A stretch of DNA of 64,000 bases, taken from assembly GCF_002934065.1 (NCBI RefSeq), contig NZ_CP018049.1, forward strand, positions 1,548,501-1,612,500, given 5' to 3'. This stretch comes from Pseudomonas orientalis. GTDB lineage: Bacteria > Pseudomonadota > Gammaproteobacteria > Pseudomonadales > Pseudomonadaceae. The stretch's first letter is position 1, and each line of letters starts with the position of its first letter. The notes under the pieces were generated by a model, which was not told where the DNA came from, made no database searches, and saw nothing but the letters and a program-made list of their open reading frames with translations. Shown in pieces: positions 36,854 through 45,216 of this stretch. The translations under genes were made by a program, and so were the position numbers.

Positions 36854-37093
36854 ATGACCGACGCTGTTGCCTTTGACGCCGAACTTGATGCCAGCGGCCT
36901 CAATTGCCCGCTGCCCTTGCTCAAGGCCAAGTTGGAACTCAACCAACTGGCCAGCGGTGCCGTACTCAAGGTCACCGCCACCGATGCGGGCTCCCAGCGA
37001 GATTTTCGCACCTTTGCCAGGCTTGCGGGCCACACGCTGGTCCAGGAAGAAGAAGCTGCCGGTGTGTATCGTTACTGGTTGCGCAAGGCCTGA
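36854..37093 (+). CDS. tusA: TusA/SirA-family sulfurtransferase
   Basis: 79-residue protein with the conserved LDASGLNCPLPLLKAK motif, whose CP cysteine carries persulfide sulfur. Members relay sulfur for tRNA thiolation or molybdopterin. Short length and the lack of other domains fit TusA. It faces away from the protease gene. Confidence 0.88.
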   Translation: MTDAVAFDAELDASGLNCPLPLLKAKLELNQLASGAVLKVTATDAGSQRDFRTFARLAGHTLVQEEEAAGVYRYWLRKA

Positions 37094-37112
37094 TGGCCTT
37101 GTAAACGCAAAA

Positions 37113-37586
37113 TCAGTCCTTGTTCAGCGCCTGTGCCGCCGCCAACACTGCGTCCACGTGCCCCGGCACTTTCACGCCGCGCCATTCCTGACGCAGCACA
37201 CCTTCGCTGTCGATCAGAAAGGTGCTGCGATCCACGCCCAGGTATTCCTTGCCGTAGAGCTTCTTGAGCTTGATTACATCAAACAGCTGGCACACCGCCT
37301 CGTCCTTGTCGCTGATCAACTCGAAGGGAAACGCCTGCTTGGCCTTGAAGTTCTCGTGAGACTTCACGCTGTCACGCGACACGCCGAACACCTCGGTGTT
37401 GGCGGCCTTGAACGCTGCGTACTGGTCGCGAAAGCCCTGGCCTTCGGTGGTGCAGCCCGGCGTGCTGTCCTTGGGGTAGAAGTAGATCACCACTTGCTTG
37501 CCCTTGAGGGCTGCGAGGCTGAAGGTCTGGCCGCTGGTGGACTGGGCTTGGAAATCGGCTACAGGTGTGTCGATGGCTACCGGCAT
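37113..37586 (-). CDS. bcp: Thioredoxin-dependent peroxiredoxin Bcp
   Basis: 157-residue thiol peroxidase reducing hydroperoxides. The peroxidatic cysteine lies in YFYPKDSTPGCTTEGQGFRD; VFGVSRDSVKSHENFKAKQAFPFELISD is the family stretch. It has the Bcp/PrxQ length. It is 9 bp downstream of gcvR on the same strand and probably in its transcript. Confidence 0.93.
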   Translation of the reverse strand: MPVAIDTPVADFQAQSTSGQTFSLAALKGKQVVIYFYPKDSTPGCTTEGQGFRDQYAAFKAANTEVFGVSRDSVKSHENFKAKQAFPFELISDKDEAVCQLFDVIKLKKLYGKEYLGVDRSTFLIDSEGVLRQEWRGVKVPGHVDAVLAAAQALNKD

Positions 37587-37595
37587 GGTACGTCC

Positions 37596-38156
37596 TTACA
37601 TGGGATTCTGTGGGCGCCATGGCTCGATCAGCGCGTCAAGGTTCAGGGCGTCGGCGAAATCCAGGAACTGGTCGCGCAGCCAACTGATCTGCACGCCGGC
37701 CGGCAACGTCACGGTAAAGGTGGCATTGAGCATGGTGCCGCCGGTTTGCGGTGCCTGATAGGTGTCACAGGTCAGGTTCTCCAGCTCGACATTGTGGTCG
37801 ATGAAGAACTGGCACAGCTCGTTGACGATGTCCGAGCGGTAGGCCGAGCTGACATACGCCACATAAGGCAGGGCCTGCGGGCGATTTTCCAGGGCAGCGC
37901 TGCGCACTACATTGACGGTGAAGTCGTGCTTCTTGGCCAGGCCCGGCAGGCCGGTCTCAAGGCGCGCCAGGGCGTCCCAGCTACCGGAAATCTGCAGCAC
38001 CAGCGCGCTGCACTCGCCATGGCGGGTCAGGCGCGAGGTCACCACGGCGCAGCGGTTCTCATGGCTGGCGCGGCACAGGACGTTGGTCAGCTCCATGGGG
38101 TTGGCGCCGAGGGCACTGATAACAAGGAATTGTTCGCGAACTGTGGGGGTGGACAT
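37596..38156 (-). CDS. Glycine cleavage system regulator GcvR (two ACT domains)
   Basis: 186-residue protein built of two ACT-like domains (REQFLVISALGANPMELTNVLCRASHENRCAVVTSRLTRHG... and VSSAYRSDIVNELCQFFIDHNVELENLTCDTYQAPQ). GcvR restrains GcvA activation of glycine cleavage in E. coli. In pseudomonads this gene sits beside bcp and dapA, as here. Confidence 0.88.
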   Translation of the reverse strand: MSTPTVREQFLVISALGANPMELTNVLCRASHENRCAVVTSRLTRHGECSALVLQISGSWDALARLETGLPGLAKKHDFTVNVVRSAALENRPQALPYVAYVSSAYRSDIVNELCQFFIDHNVELENLTCDTYQAPQTGGTMLNATFTVTLPAGVQISWLRDQFLDFADALNLDALIEPWRPQNPM

Positions 38157-38418
38157 GCAGCCTTCCTAAAGCGATGAGCGGTCGATACCGCCAGGGCGGT
38201 ACCGATCAAAGGATCAAGGGTAGCGAAAAGCGTCGCCAAGGGCTAGGAGGTGGCGTTTTCATTGCGTGAACGACGTGATTCAGGCGCTGCTTTGGCCCAA
38301 TGATGGCATTGCCCGTCGTTTAGTTGCGCCATAACGCATCCTCGCACGGTACTTCGCTTGTACAAGCATCTTGGCGCCAGTACCATTACGGCTCTCTTTT
38401 TCCGGCAGGAGCGGTTGC

Positions 38419-39297
38419 ATGATTGCGGGCAGTATGGTGGCACTGGTCACACCCATGGATGCACAAGGTCGTCTTGACTGGGACAGCCTGGGCAAACTGG
38501 TGGACTTCCACCTGCAAGAAGGCACCAACGCCATCGTGGCGGTCGGCACCACCGGTGAGTCGGCCACCCTCGACGTGGAAGAACACATCCAGGTAATCGA
38601 GTTCGTGGTCAAGCGCGTCGCAGGCCGCATCGCCGTGATCGCCGGTACCGGCGCCAACTCGACGCGTGAAGCGATCGAATTGACCAGGAATGCCAAGAAG
38701 GCCGGCGCCGACGCCTGCCTGCTGGTAACGCCGTATTACAACAAGCCGACCCAGGAAGGCTTGTACCAGCATTTTAAGGCCATCGCCGAAGCCGTCCAGA
38801 TCCCTCAGATCCTCTATAACGTACCGGGTCGCACCGCGTGCGATATGAAGGCCGAGACGGTGATCCGCCTGTCCACCGTGCCGAACATCATCGGCATCAA
38901 GGAAGCCACGGGCGACCTGCAGCGCGCCAAGGACATCCTGGCCGGCGTCAGCAGCGACTTCCTGGTGTATTCCGGTGACGACGCCACCGCTGTGGAACTG
39001 ATCCTGCTGGGCGGAAAAGGCAACATCAGCGTGACCGCCAACGTGGCCCCGCGTGCCATGAGCGACCTGTGCGCCGCCGCCATTGCCGGTGATGCCGTGA
39101 CCGCACGCGCGATCCACGAGAGGCTGATGCCGCTCAACAAGACATTGTTTATCGAATCCAACCCTATTCCCGTGAAATGGGCGCTGACTGAAATGGGCAT
39201 GATGCCGGACGGTATCCGTCTGCCGCTCACCCGTCTCAGCGAAGCCTTTCACGAACCGCTGCGACAGGCCCTGCGCCAGTCCGGCGTCCTGGTTTAA
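38419..39297 (+). CDS. dapA: 4-hydroxy-tetrahydrodipicolinate synthase
   Basis: Condenses pyruvate and aspartate semialdehyde in lysine and diaminopimelate synthesis. 292 residues. GTTGESATL phosphate-binding-like loop, [27 protein letters not shown] and the Schiff-base lysine in [11 protein letters not shown] are present. First gene of the dapA-bamC-MBL-purC series. The start at 38419 fits known proteins; the upstream frame is non-coding. Confidence 0.96.
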   Translation: MIAGSMVALVTPMDAQGRLDWDSLGKLVDFHLQEGTNAIVAVGTTGESATLDVEEHIQVIEFVVKRVAGRIAVIAGTGANSTREAIELTRNAKKAGADACLLVTPYYNKPTQEGLYQHFKAIAEAVQIPQILYNVPGRTACDMKAETVIRLSTVPNIIGIKEATGDLQRAKDILAGVSSDFLVYSGDDATAVELILLGGKGNISVTANVAPRAMSDLCAAAIAGDAVTARAIHERLMPLNKTLFIESNPIPVKWALTEMGMMPDGIRLPLTRLSEAFHEPLRQALRQSGVLV

Positions 39298-39314
39298 TTG
39301 AGGAAGCACTACGC

Positions 39315-40430
39315 ATGAAGCGATTGGCCGGACTTTCCGCACTTGCCTTGATTATCTCCAGCACCAGTGGCTGCGGTTGGGTATGGGGCCCGGAAGGCTA
39401 CTTCCGTGACCGCGGCAGCGATTACCTGGAAGCACAAGCAACCAAACCGATGCAACTGCCGCCTGACGTGAGCGTCGCCAAACGCCTCGACCCGTTGCTG
39501 CCAATTCCGCGCAATGTCGCCGACGACACCGTCAAGGGTGAATACGTGGTGCCACGTCCGCAGCCGATCACGGCAGTGGCTGATGCCAGCGACTACAGCT
39601 TGCAGAAGAGTGGCGACAACCGTTGGATCGTGGCGCAGCGCCCACCCGCCGAAGTCTGGCCGGTGGCGGTGCAGTTTTTCCAGGACAATGGTTTCCGCAT
39701 CGACGAGCAGCGCCCGCAAACCGGTGAATTCACCACGGCGTGGCAGCAAGGCCGTGAGTTGTCCGCCAACATGGCCCAGCGCCTGCTGGCCGGCGGTGTA
39801 GCCGCCGACAGCGAAGCCCGTGTACGTGTGCGCATCGAGCCAGGCGTACAGCGCAATACCAGTGAAGTCTATGTGGTCAGCGCCGAGCGGCCTGCCGGCA
39901 GCACGGCCAGCGTCGATTTCACCCCGCGCTCGGTCAATACCGGTGTCGACGCCGCGCTGGTCGACGAGATGCTGGCTAGCATGAGCCGCATCTCCGAGAA
40001 GGGCGGCTCGGTTTCCCTGCTCGCCGCACGTGATTACGATACCCCTAGCCGCGTCAGCCTCACCGAGGATGGCAGCGGCAACGTGGTGCTGAACCTGGGT
40101 GAAGACCTGGACCGTGCCTGGGCCAGCGTAGGTCGCGCCCTGGAGCAAGGCCCTTGGCGCGTTGAGGACATCAACCGCAGCCTGGGTCTGTACTACATCA
40201 ACGTGGCTGAAAAGGCCGAGAAAAAAGACGACGAGCCAGGTTTCTTCGGCAAATTGTTCGGCAGCCAGCCGACCAAGGAAGAGGTCGAGACCCGCGCCGA
40301 GCGTTACCAGGTTCGTTTGAGCAAGGTTGGCGAGAGCGTGCAAGTCACCGTCGAGAAGAACATCAACACTGTCGCGCCGGCTGAAACAGCGCGCAAAGTG
40401 TTGGGCGTGATTCAGGACAATCTGGGCTGA
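39315..40430 (+). CDS. bamC: Outer-membrane assembly lipoprotein BamC
   Basis: 371-residue lipoprotein of the BAM complex. Signal peptide with lipobox ISSTSGC (Cys about 19), the disordered N-terminal region that binds BamD (PPDVSVAKRLDPLLPIP), and two helix-grip domains. It begins 17 bp after dapA with GAGGAAGC just upstream, and ends 4 bp before the next gene. Confidence 0.93.
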   Translation: MKRLAGLSALALIISSTSGCGWVWGPEGYFRDRGSDYLEAQATKPMQLPPDVSVAKRLDPLLPIPRNVADDTVKGEYVVPRPQPITAVADASDYSLQKSGDNRWIVAQRPPAEVWPVAVQFFQDNGFRIDEQRPQTGEFTTAWQQGRELSANMAQRLLAGGVAADSEARVRVRIEPGVQRNTSEVYVVSAERPAGSTASVDFTPRSVNTGVDAALVDEMLASMSRISEKGGSVSLLAARDYDTPSRVSLTEDGSGNVVLNLGEDLDRAWASVGRALEQGPWRVEDINRSLGLYYINVAEKAEKKDDEPGFFGKLFGSQPTKEEVETRAERYQVRLSKVGESVQVTVEKNINTVAPAETARKVLGVIQDNLG

Positions 40431-40434
40431 TCCG

Positions 40435-41193
40435 ATGCGTTTTGCTGTTCTCGGTAGTGGTAGCCAAGGGAACGGCACGCTGGTCGCCCATGACGACACG
40501 TACATATTGGTCGATTGTGGTTTCTCGTTAAGAGAAACCGAGCGGCGCCTGCTGCGCCTGGGGGTTCACCCCGCGCAGCTGAGCGCGATTCTGGTGACCC
40601 ACGAACATGCCGACCACGTGCATGGCGTGGGTTTGCTGTCTCGGCGCTACAATCTTCCGGTGTACTTGAGTCGCGGCACGTTGCGCGGGATGCGCAAACC
40701 CATTGAACCCGCAGGTTTCCTGGCCGGTGGCGAGCAACTGCAGATTGGTGCCCTGAGCATCAATGTTGTCGCCGTTGCTCACGACGCCCAGGAGCCGACG
40801 CAATATGTGTTCAGTGACGGCGAGCGGCGCTTCGGTGTGCTCACCGACCTGGGTTCCTACTGCGCCAAGGTGCTGGACGGTTACCGCGACCTCGATGCCT
40901 TGATGATCGAGTCCAACCACTGCCGAGATTTGCTGGCTCGCGGTCATTACCCCTACTTTCTCAAGCAGCGGGTGGGCGGCGAACTGGGACATTTGAACAA
41001 CCACCAGGCGGCGTACCTGGTGTACGAGTTGGGCTGGCAAGACCTGCAACACCTGGTCCTGGCTCACCTCAGCAGCAAGAACAACCTGCCGACGCTTGCC
41101 CGGCAATGTTTCGTCGACACCCTCGGGTGCGACCCGGACTGGCTGCAACTGGCCGATCAAGATTCAGGGCTCGACTGGCGCCACATCGCCTAG
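40435..41193 (+). CDS. Metallo-beta-lactamase fold hydrolase (YycJ-like)
   Basis: 252-residue protein with the zinc motif THEHADHVHG and FAVLGSGSQGNGTLVAHDDTYILVDCGF, which is the start of the YycJ/WalJ family of single-strand exonuclease-like MBL proteins. HLNNHQAAYLVYE and HLSSKNNLP carry further ligands. The cellular role in pseudomonads is not defined. It is always between bamC and purC in this group. Confidence 0.9.
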   Translation: MRFAVLGSGSQGNGTLVAHDDTYILVDCGFSLRETERRLLRLGVHPAQLSAILVTHEHADHVHGVGLLSRRYNLPVYLSRGTLRGMRKPIEPAGFLAGGEQLQIGALSINVVAVAHDAQEPTQYVFSDGERRFGVLTDLGSYCAKVLDGYRDLDALMIESNHCRDLLARGHYPYFLKQRVGGELGHLNNHQAAYLVYELGWQDLQHLVLAHLSSKNNLPTLARQCFVDTLGCDPDWLQLADQDSGLDWRHIA

Positions 41194-41220
41194 CCCACCT
41201 CACTCAAAGCGGAGCCCATC

Positions 41221-41934
41221 ATGGAAAAACGTGAAGAACTCTACCGCGGCAAAGCCAAGTCGGTGTACAAGACCGATGACGCCAACCGCCTGATCCTGCT
41301 GTTTCGCAACGACACCTCGGCGTTCGACGGCAAGCGCATCGAACAGTTGGACCGCAAGGGCATGGTGAACAACAAGTTCAACGCCTTCATCATGCAGAAA
41401 CTCGAAGAAGCCGGCGTGCCGACCCAATTCGACAAACTGCTGGGCGATAACGAATGCCTGGTCAAGAAGCTCGACATGATCCCGGTCGAATGCGTCGTGC
41501 GTAACTACGCCGCCGGCAGCCTGGTCAAGCGCCTGGGCGTGGAGGAGGGCCTCAAGCTCAACCCTTACACCTTCGAGCTGTTCCTGAAGGACGACGCCAA
41601 GGGCGACCCGTTCATCAATGAATCCCACGTCGTGGCGTTTGGTTGGGGCACCGCTGAACAACTGGCACGCATGAAAGAGTTGTCCCTCAAGGTCAACGAC
41701 GTGCTGAGCAAGCTGTTCGACGACGCCGGCCTCCTGCTGGTGGACTTCAAGCTCGAATTCGGCGTATTCCACGATGGCTCCATCGTCCTGGGCGACGAGT
41801 TCAGCCCGGACGGCTGCCGTCTGTGGGACAAGGACACCAAGAAGAAGATGGACAAAGACCGCTTCCGCCAGGGCCTCGGTGACGTCATCGAAGCCTACGA
41901 AGAAGTCGCCAAGCGCCTCGGCGTACCGCTTTAA
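41221..41934 (+). CDS. purC: SAICAR synthase
   Basis: Phosphoribosylaminoimidazole-succinocarboxamide synthase of purine synthesis. 237 residues. [13 protein letters not shown] at the N-terminus (ATP site), [32 protein letters not shown] and FKLEFGV...[13 protein letters not shown] are all diagnostic. Last gene of the series; tRNA-Ser follows after 83 bp. Confidence 0.97.
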   Translation: MEKREELYRGKAKSVYKTDDANRLILLFRNDTSAFDGKRIEQLDRKGMVNNKFNAFIMQKLEEAGVPTQFDKLLGDNECLVKKLDMIPVECVVRNYAAGSLVKRLGVEEGLKLNPYTFELFLKDDAKGDPFINESHVVAFGWGTAEQLARMKELSLKVNDVLSKLFDDAGLLLVDFKLEFGVFHDGSIVLGDEFSPDGCRLWDKDTKKKMDKDRFRQGLGDVIEAYEEVAKRLGVPL

Positions 41935-42017
41935 TCGACGCAAGCATCTGATAGCACGGAAAAAAATCGCCTTTGGGGTTTGCTTCCGTGAAACACACTG
42001 TTATGATGCGCGCCGTT

Positions 42018-42107
42018 GGAGAGATGCCAGAGTGGCCGAATGGGACGGATTCGAAATCCGTTGTACCTTCACCGGTACCTAGGGTTCGAATCCCTATCTC
42101 TCCGCCA
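42018..42107 (+). tRNA. tRNA-Ser (anticodon CGA)
   Basis: A 90-nt type II tRNA with a variable arm. Acceptor stem GGAGAGA/TCTCTCC, anticodon loop TTCGAAA (CGA), long variable arm (TGTACC...GGTACC), T arm GGTTCGAATCC, discriminator G and encoded CCA. The composition of the DNA changes abruptly just after its 3' end, so it is probably the integration site of the AT-rich element. The gene itself is complete. Confidence 0.97.
42081..42107 (+). other. Candidate attachment site at the tRNA-Ser 3' end
   Basis: Tyrosine recombinases often use the T arm and acceptor end of a tRNA gene as the crossover site and restore the gene on insertion. Here the AT-rich island begins right after this segment. The matching copy would be at the far end of the island, outside the window, so this is inference. 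Confidence 0.5.
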
Positions 42108-42146
42108 TTACAAAAAACCCTTATAAATCAAGCACTTATGAGGGTC

Positions 42147-42219
42147 GGTTTTGAGATTTCTGTAGCAAACTTCTGTAGCAAAATTTGTAGCAAATATTTT
42201 TACAGAAAAGCTCAAAACC
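42147..42219. repeat. Inverted repeat enclosing the TGTAGCAAA direct repeats
   Basis: GGTTTTGAGATTTCTG (42147-42162) faces its near-complement CAGAAAAGCTCAAAACC (42203-42219), one extra base apart in the arm. The three TGTAGCAAA copies begin at the inner edge of the left arm. A stem of this size could organise a recombination complex or fold in RNA read through from tRNA-Ser. Confidence 0.55.
42161..42194 (+). repeat. Three tandem TGTAGCAAA repeats (candidate integrase arm sites)
   Basis: Copies at 42161-42169, 42174-42182 and 42186-42194, spaced 12-13 bp, so roughly on one face of the helix. Two are extended as TTCTGTAGCAAA. They lie 54-87 bp past the tRNA end, the place where integrase arm-type sites are expected. 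Inverted copies are at 42314-42334. Confidence 0.6.
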
Positions 42220-42228
42220 ATACGAAAG

Positions 42229-42260
42229 AAGCCCTGATCTACGGATCGGGGCTTTTTTTT
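42229..42260 (+). terminator. Rho-independent terminator after tRNA-Ser
   Basis: AGCCCTGATC pairs with GATCGGGGCT (one G-T pair) over a TACG loop, followed by eight T. It would end tRNA-Ser transcription. It is GC-rich, unlike the following DNA, so it may be original host sequence. Confidence 0.85.
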
Positions 42261-42313
42261 GCTCAAAATTTGACCAGTTGCTTTGGTCTGTCTTCTCGAT
42301 CCAGTCAATGCAC

Positions 42314-42334
42314 CTTGCTACAGAATTTGCTACA
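42314..42334 (-). repeat. Two inverted TTTGCTACA repeats (candidate integrase arm sites)
   Basis: CTTGCTACA at 42314-42322 and TTTGCTACA at 42326-42334, each followed by GAAT, are reverse complements of the repeats at 42161-42194 with the same 12-bp spacing. The two sets face each other about 120 bp apart, as in attP arms of tyrosine recombinases. From 42335 to 42453 I see no further gene or repeat. Confidence 0.55.
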
Positions 42335-42453
42335 GAATCTAAGCCCTTCCTGAGAGCCTGGAGGCGCTTTGCTATGCCGGTGGTGAAAAGGGTAGGCTTG
42401 CACCAATAGAACGTTATGTAGAGCCTTACAGGCTCGTTTTTGAGGATTTTCTG

Positions 42454-43350
42454 ATGGGGATTCAGCCAGCTTTGAGTTTAGCCGAGATTTATCAATTTAT
42501 TGAGTTGAGCAATAAACTTGATGTTGAATTTTCGAATTCAAATGGGGAGCTATTAACAACGTATGAAGATTGTTTCTTTTGTAAGTCAAACAATCCGCTT
42601 GGATTCGCGTTCGCCATAATGTCAGACAGTAAATGTCTTGAGTTTTATGTTACTGAAAAAGATAGGGTGGATATTTTTATACTTGATTTGGGCGATGACA
42701 AGCCTTCTAAAATGGGCAGGTCAAAATACAAATCGGAAATCAGGGTAAATGAAATATTAGGTGATGTTGTTGTAATTGACTTTGAAATGGAAGATTTCAA
42801 TTTAAAGTTAAAAATAAAACAGCATAAGCTAAAAATGAATCCTGAAAGGATGAGTCATTATATTTCAACAAAGGGTGATTCTCTTAATCTGAAATATTTA
42901 GCGGCAAGAAATATCATTGAGCGTATGAAATGGGATTCAATGCGTAGAGAAGTAAGTCTAGCTGGGATTGAAAACAAAGAGATAACACAGTTTTGGGATA
43001 AAATCGGTCTTTACTCCATGAATATTGGAGGCGCGGATGAGTTTTCAGTTGAATATGTAAATATTGGAGGCGGCGAATCAAAAAGCTTGTTAATCAATCT
43101 CGTTGATGAAAATAATCAGATCCCAATAATTGGTGAATACACTTCACTCGGTTATAGAGTTAGTATGATGGGTGATGATATATTGCGTTTGAAAGCTGCT
43201 GAAGTGAAGCGATTTGAAGACCATGAGGAAATTATTTATTTTTTCGATGAAAATCCAAACGCTGTAGCTTTGCATATCGCAAAAGATGGTCCGGGAAAGG
43301 CAGGTGATTATGCTTATGAAATGTTTACGGCAATAATTTATCAAAATTAA
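42454..43350 (+). CDS. Hypothetical protein, first gene of the AT-rich island
   Basis: 298-residue soluble protein of unknown family (MGIQPALSLAEIYQFIELSN at the start; a CFFCKS pair of cysteines at about 42-45; IGEYTSLGYRVSMMGDDI in the C-terminal half). No membrane segment or catalytic motif is seen. The codon use is AT-rich from the first codon. It has a Shine-Dalgarno-like GAGGA 8 bp before the ATG and lacks the island's CAAGCA promoter, so it seems to be a separate module next to the attachment region. Confidence 0.6.
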   Translation: MGIQPALSLAEIYQFIELSNKLDVEFSNSNGELLTTYEDCFFCKSNNPLGFAFAIMSDSKCLEFYVTEKDRVDIFILDLGDDKPSKMGRSKYKSEIRVNEILGDVVVIDFEMEDFNLKLKIKQHKLKMNPERMSHYISTKGDSLNLKYLAARNIIERMKWDSMRREVSLAGIENKEITQFWDKIGLYSMNIGGADEFSVEYVNIGGGESKSLLINLVDENNQIPIIGEYTSLGYRVSMMGDDILRLKAAEVKRFEDHEEIIYFFDENPNAVALHIAKDGPGKAGDYAYEMFTAIIYQN

Positions 43351-43390
43351 TTCGGTTTTGTTTTTGGGTTTTGATACAAGTTTTTTTAAC

Positions 43391-43450
43391 CTCACATTTT
43401 TTTGTCGTGCAAGTCTCTCGTTCTAGATAACAGCACGGACTTGTCTCACA
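43391..43450. repeat. Copy 1 of a duplicated replication-gene 3' end
   Basis: About 60 bp resembling 43574-43633; a 24-bp core (43414-43437 and 43597-43620) is identical and the following ACTTGTCTCACA also matches. Read on the minus strand it encodes the last residues of the primase-like protein, VRQVRAVI and the stop. It is therefore a detached second copy of that gene's end, in the same orientation. Confidence 0.75.
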
Positions 43451-43573
43451 GAGAACACTATGATTAACACTGTTTTACAAAGTTTAAGCATGAGGACGCT
43501 AAAGATTGGTTTAATGAAAGATTTGGCGGTTGATTTTGGTTCCGAGCCTTTGATTTTTATTTAGATTTTAAGG

Positions 43574-43633
43574 CTCATTTTTTTTGTGTCATGCAATCTC
43601 TCGTTCTAGATAACAGCACGCACTTGTCTCACA
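43574..43633. repeat. Copy 2, the 3' end of the replication gene itself
   Basis: Partner of the repeat at 43391-43450, 183 bp away. It covers the stop codon of the primase-like gene plus about 30 bp beyond it. Confidence 0.75.
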
Positions 43634-45039
43634 CTACTTTCATTAGTATCTTCTACTATTAACCCTGCCTTAACCCTTCTATAATAAGTAGGTCTAGAAA
43701 TTCCTAAAGCTTCCCATGGCTTAGATTTTGAAACTGAATTCCCTAAATATTCTTCTCTGCTAATAGCTCCTTTCTCTCTTCTTCTTTGCATTTCTCTTGC
43801 TCTATGTCTTTCATCACGTTCTTCATCATCAATGATAGTTTTCATTTTCGATTGTTCTTCTTCATTGATTTGAAAAATGTTAATCAACGTGCTGTTTTTA
43901 GGTGTGTATAAAGGAACGTAAAATTTACCGTTAAAAACAACGTGTTCCCCTGCAATTTGATCTTTCATCTTCTTCAGAACAGAAAGCAATTCAGACAAAT
44001 TATAATCACCATCTTCAAAAAGCAAAGCAGCCTCTTTCTTTGCTTCTTCGTCAAAGTTATTTAGGTCTACTTGTCCAGCCAGTGCTTTGAAATTCATAAT
44101 CCACATCAGGAAATGCATTCTCATACCAGTAACATTGCCGCGCATTTTATAAAGTCTTTTCAGATCAAGGTAACGTTGAGTGTTGAGACTCAATAAACCT
44201 TTCTTCTGAAAGCTGGCTTTGTTTCCTTTTGAAGTATTATTAACGGCAAGGCTTAATTTTACTCTTGCGAATTCTTCTTCAGGTGCAACTTCTTTAACTG
44301 CTTTCACCTTCTGAATACGAATCTTTTTGACCTTTTCCTTTTTAACTCTTTTTTCTTTGATTCTTGCGGCTGGCGGTGCAGGTACTAATTCAGTAAGCAA
44401 TAGATGTAATTTGCTGAATGTGTGTCTGTTGCACGTAGGCAATGGAAGGTTACGAGTGTACGTTTTTGCACCAGTGTGCAAGGTGCCTTCAAGCCTGAAC
44501 ACGCGCGATAGATCTTTAGCTGCGGTATCACTACCAAATTTTCTCAAAAGCACCTGTAGCGAATGCTGAGCGTCTTCAAACTGCTTGATATTCGAGAAGT
44601 TCGCCCTTGCTGGTTCATCGAACAACCATTTCAATTGAAGTCCACGTCCGCTGAATAGCGCAAGGGTAGGGTTTGGTAGGTGGAATTTTTCACATTCAGC
44701 TAATACAAGCTCTAAAATGGCTTCTGGCTGCATATCCTTATATTCAGTTTTATAAGTATCTAAATCAGTGAAGAAGCATGTGATGTGTGAGCATTGAGTT
44801 TTCTTTCTTCCGAAAGAGAAAAATCTGTTTATAGTAATATAGGTATCGTCATGCGGATCAAGGTTTTCAAGAACATCACGCAATTTTGACATAGGGTACG
44901 TGAATTGCTTTTTGTCCTTTCCTCTGAGTATGGAAAAGAAACCTTTCTTGCAATCGCCATGGAGCAATAAAGTTGCAAAATATTTTTCATTAAAGCTTGT
45001 TTTTTCTACAGAAATGGTAGACTGATATTGTAAGTTCAT
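43606..45039 (-). CDS. Primase-like replication protein (archaeo-eukaryotic primase-type motifs, C-terminal HTH)
   Basis: 477-residue protein. HITCFFTDLDTYK (about 85-97; acidic DLD), ALFSGRGLQLKWLF (about 121-134) and DLSRVFRLEGTLHTGAKTY (about 166-184) follow the order of AEP-superfamily primase motifs seen in plasmid and ICE replication proteins. A lysine-rich linker follows (about 220-245), then a conserved helical region, and a C-terminal HTH-like KPWEALGISRPTYYRRVKAG (about 437-456). It would prime or initiate replication of the element. The start has no Shine-Dalgarno sequence and lies 26 nt after a TATACT -10 box. Motif assignment is by eye, so the family is probable, not certain. Confidence 0.65.
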   Translation of the reverse strand: MNLQYQSTISVEKTSFNEKYFATLLLHGDCKKGFFSILRGKDKKQFTYPMSKLRDVLENLDPHDDTYITINRFFSFGRKKTQCSHITCFFTDLDTYKTEYKDMQPEAILELVLAECEKFHLPNPTLALFSGRGLQLKWLFDEPARANFSNIKQFEDAQHSLQVLLRKFGSDTAAKDLSRVFRLEGTLHTGAKTYTRNLPLPTCNRHTFSKLHLLLTELVPAPPAARIKEKRVKKEKVKKIRIQKVKAVKEVAPEEEFARVKLSLAVNNTSKGNKASFQKKGLLSLNTQRYLDLKRLYKMRGNVTGMRMHFLMWIMNFKALAGQVDLNNFDEEAKKEAALLFEDGDYNLSELLSVLKKMKDQIAGEHVVFNGKFYVPLYTPKNSTLINIFQINEEEQSKMKTIIDDEERDERHRAREMQRRREKGAISREEYLGNSVSKSKPWEALGISRPTYYRRVKAGLIVEDTNESSVRQVRAVI

Positions 45040-45065
45040 CTGTTGTTTAATTTTGTGGTGATTTT

Positions 45066-45071
45066 AGTATA
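45066..45071 (-). promoter_or_regulatory. -10 box of the replication gene
   Basis: TATACT on the minus strand, preceded by TGT, 26 nt before the ATG. It has the same extended -10 and spacing to the start as the island's CAAGCA promoters, but its -35 region reads GCTTGT and overlaps the adjacent terminator stem. Confidence 0.55.
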
Positions 45072-45090
45072 ACATTTGAAACGTAAACAC

Positions 45091-45112
45091 AAGCCCCTAA
45101 CGGGGCTTTTTT
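45091..45112 (+). terminator. Rho-independent terminator beside the replication gene promoter
   Basis: AAGCCCC pairs with GGGGCTT over TAAC, with six T on the plus strand. It would stop any transcript running antisense from the replication gene into the small gene at 45217. Confidence 0.75.
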
Positions 45113-45161
45113 ATTGACTTTATTATAGTACGCCAATCCTGTTGAACTGTTTATGAGCCGC

Positions 45162-45190
45162 CAAGCAATATTTTTTGATTATGATAAACT
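45162..45190 (+). promoter_or_regulatory. Island promoter, copy a (for the 54-aa gene)
   Basis: CAAGCA (45162-45167), 17 bp, TAAACT (45185-45190), 26 nt to the ATG at 45217. The leader GAAATTAACAACAACC... has no Shine-Dalgarno. Confidence 0.65.
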
Positions 45191-45216
45191 GAAATTAACA
45201 ACAACCATTCTCTAAA

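Noticed and set aside
39309..40505. Minus-strand frame opposite bamC
   Set aside because: Shadow; bamC has its lipobox, ribosome site and expected operon position.
42161..42194. CRISPR-like short direct repeats
   Set aside because: Units are 9 bp with 3-4-bp gaps, only three copies plus inverted copies; no spacer structure and no cas gene.
41973..42353. Open frame across tRNA-Ser and the attachment region
   Set aside because: Its first part is the translation of the tRNA itself (a well-known spurious peptide) and the rest translates the repeats; there is no coding pattern.
42108..43350. Search for an integrase next to the tRNA
   Set aside because: Neither strand of this stretch shows the tyrosine-recombinase R..HxxR..Y motifs; the only long frame is the unrelated 298-aa protein.
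43391..43450. Terminator or dif-like site in the duplicated block
   Set aside because: The minus strand carries an A run, not a T run, after the candidate stem, and the core does not resemble XerCD half-sites; the coding match to the replication-gene end explains it better.
43460..43564. 34-codon frame between the two copies of the replication-gene end
   Set aside because: It has no module promoter and no Shine-Dalgarno sequence, and is very short. A conserved peptide would be needed to support it.
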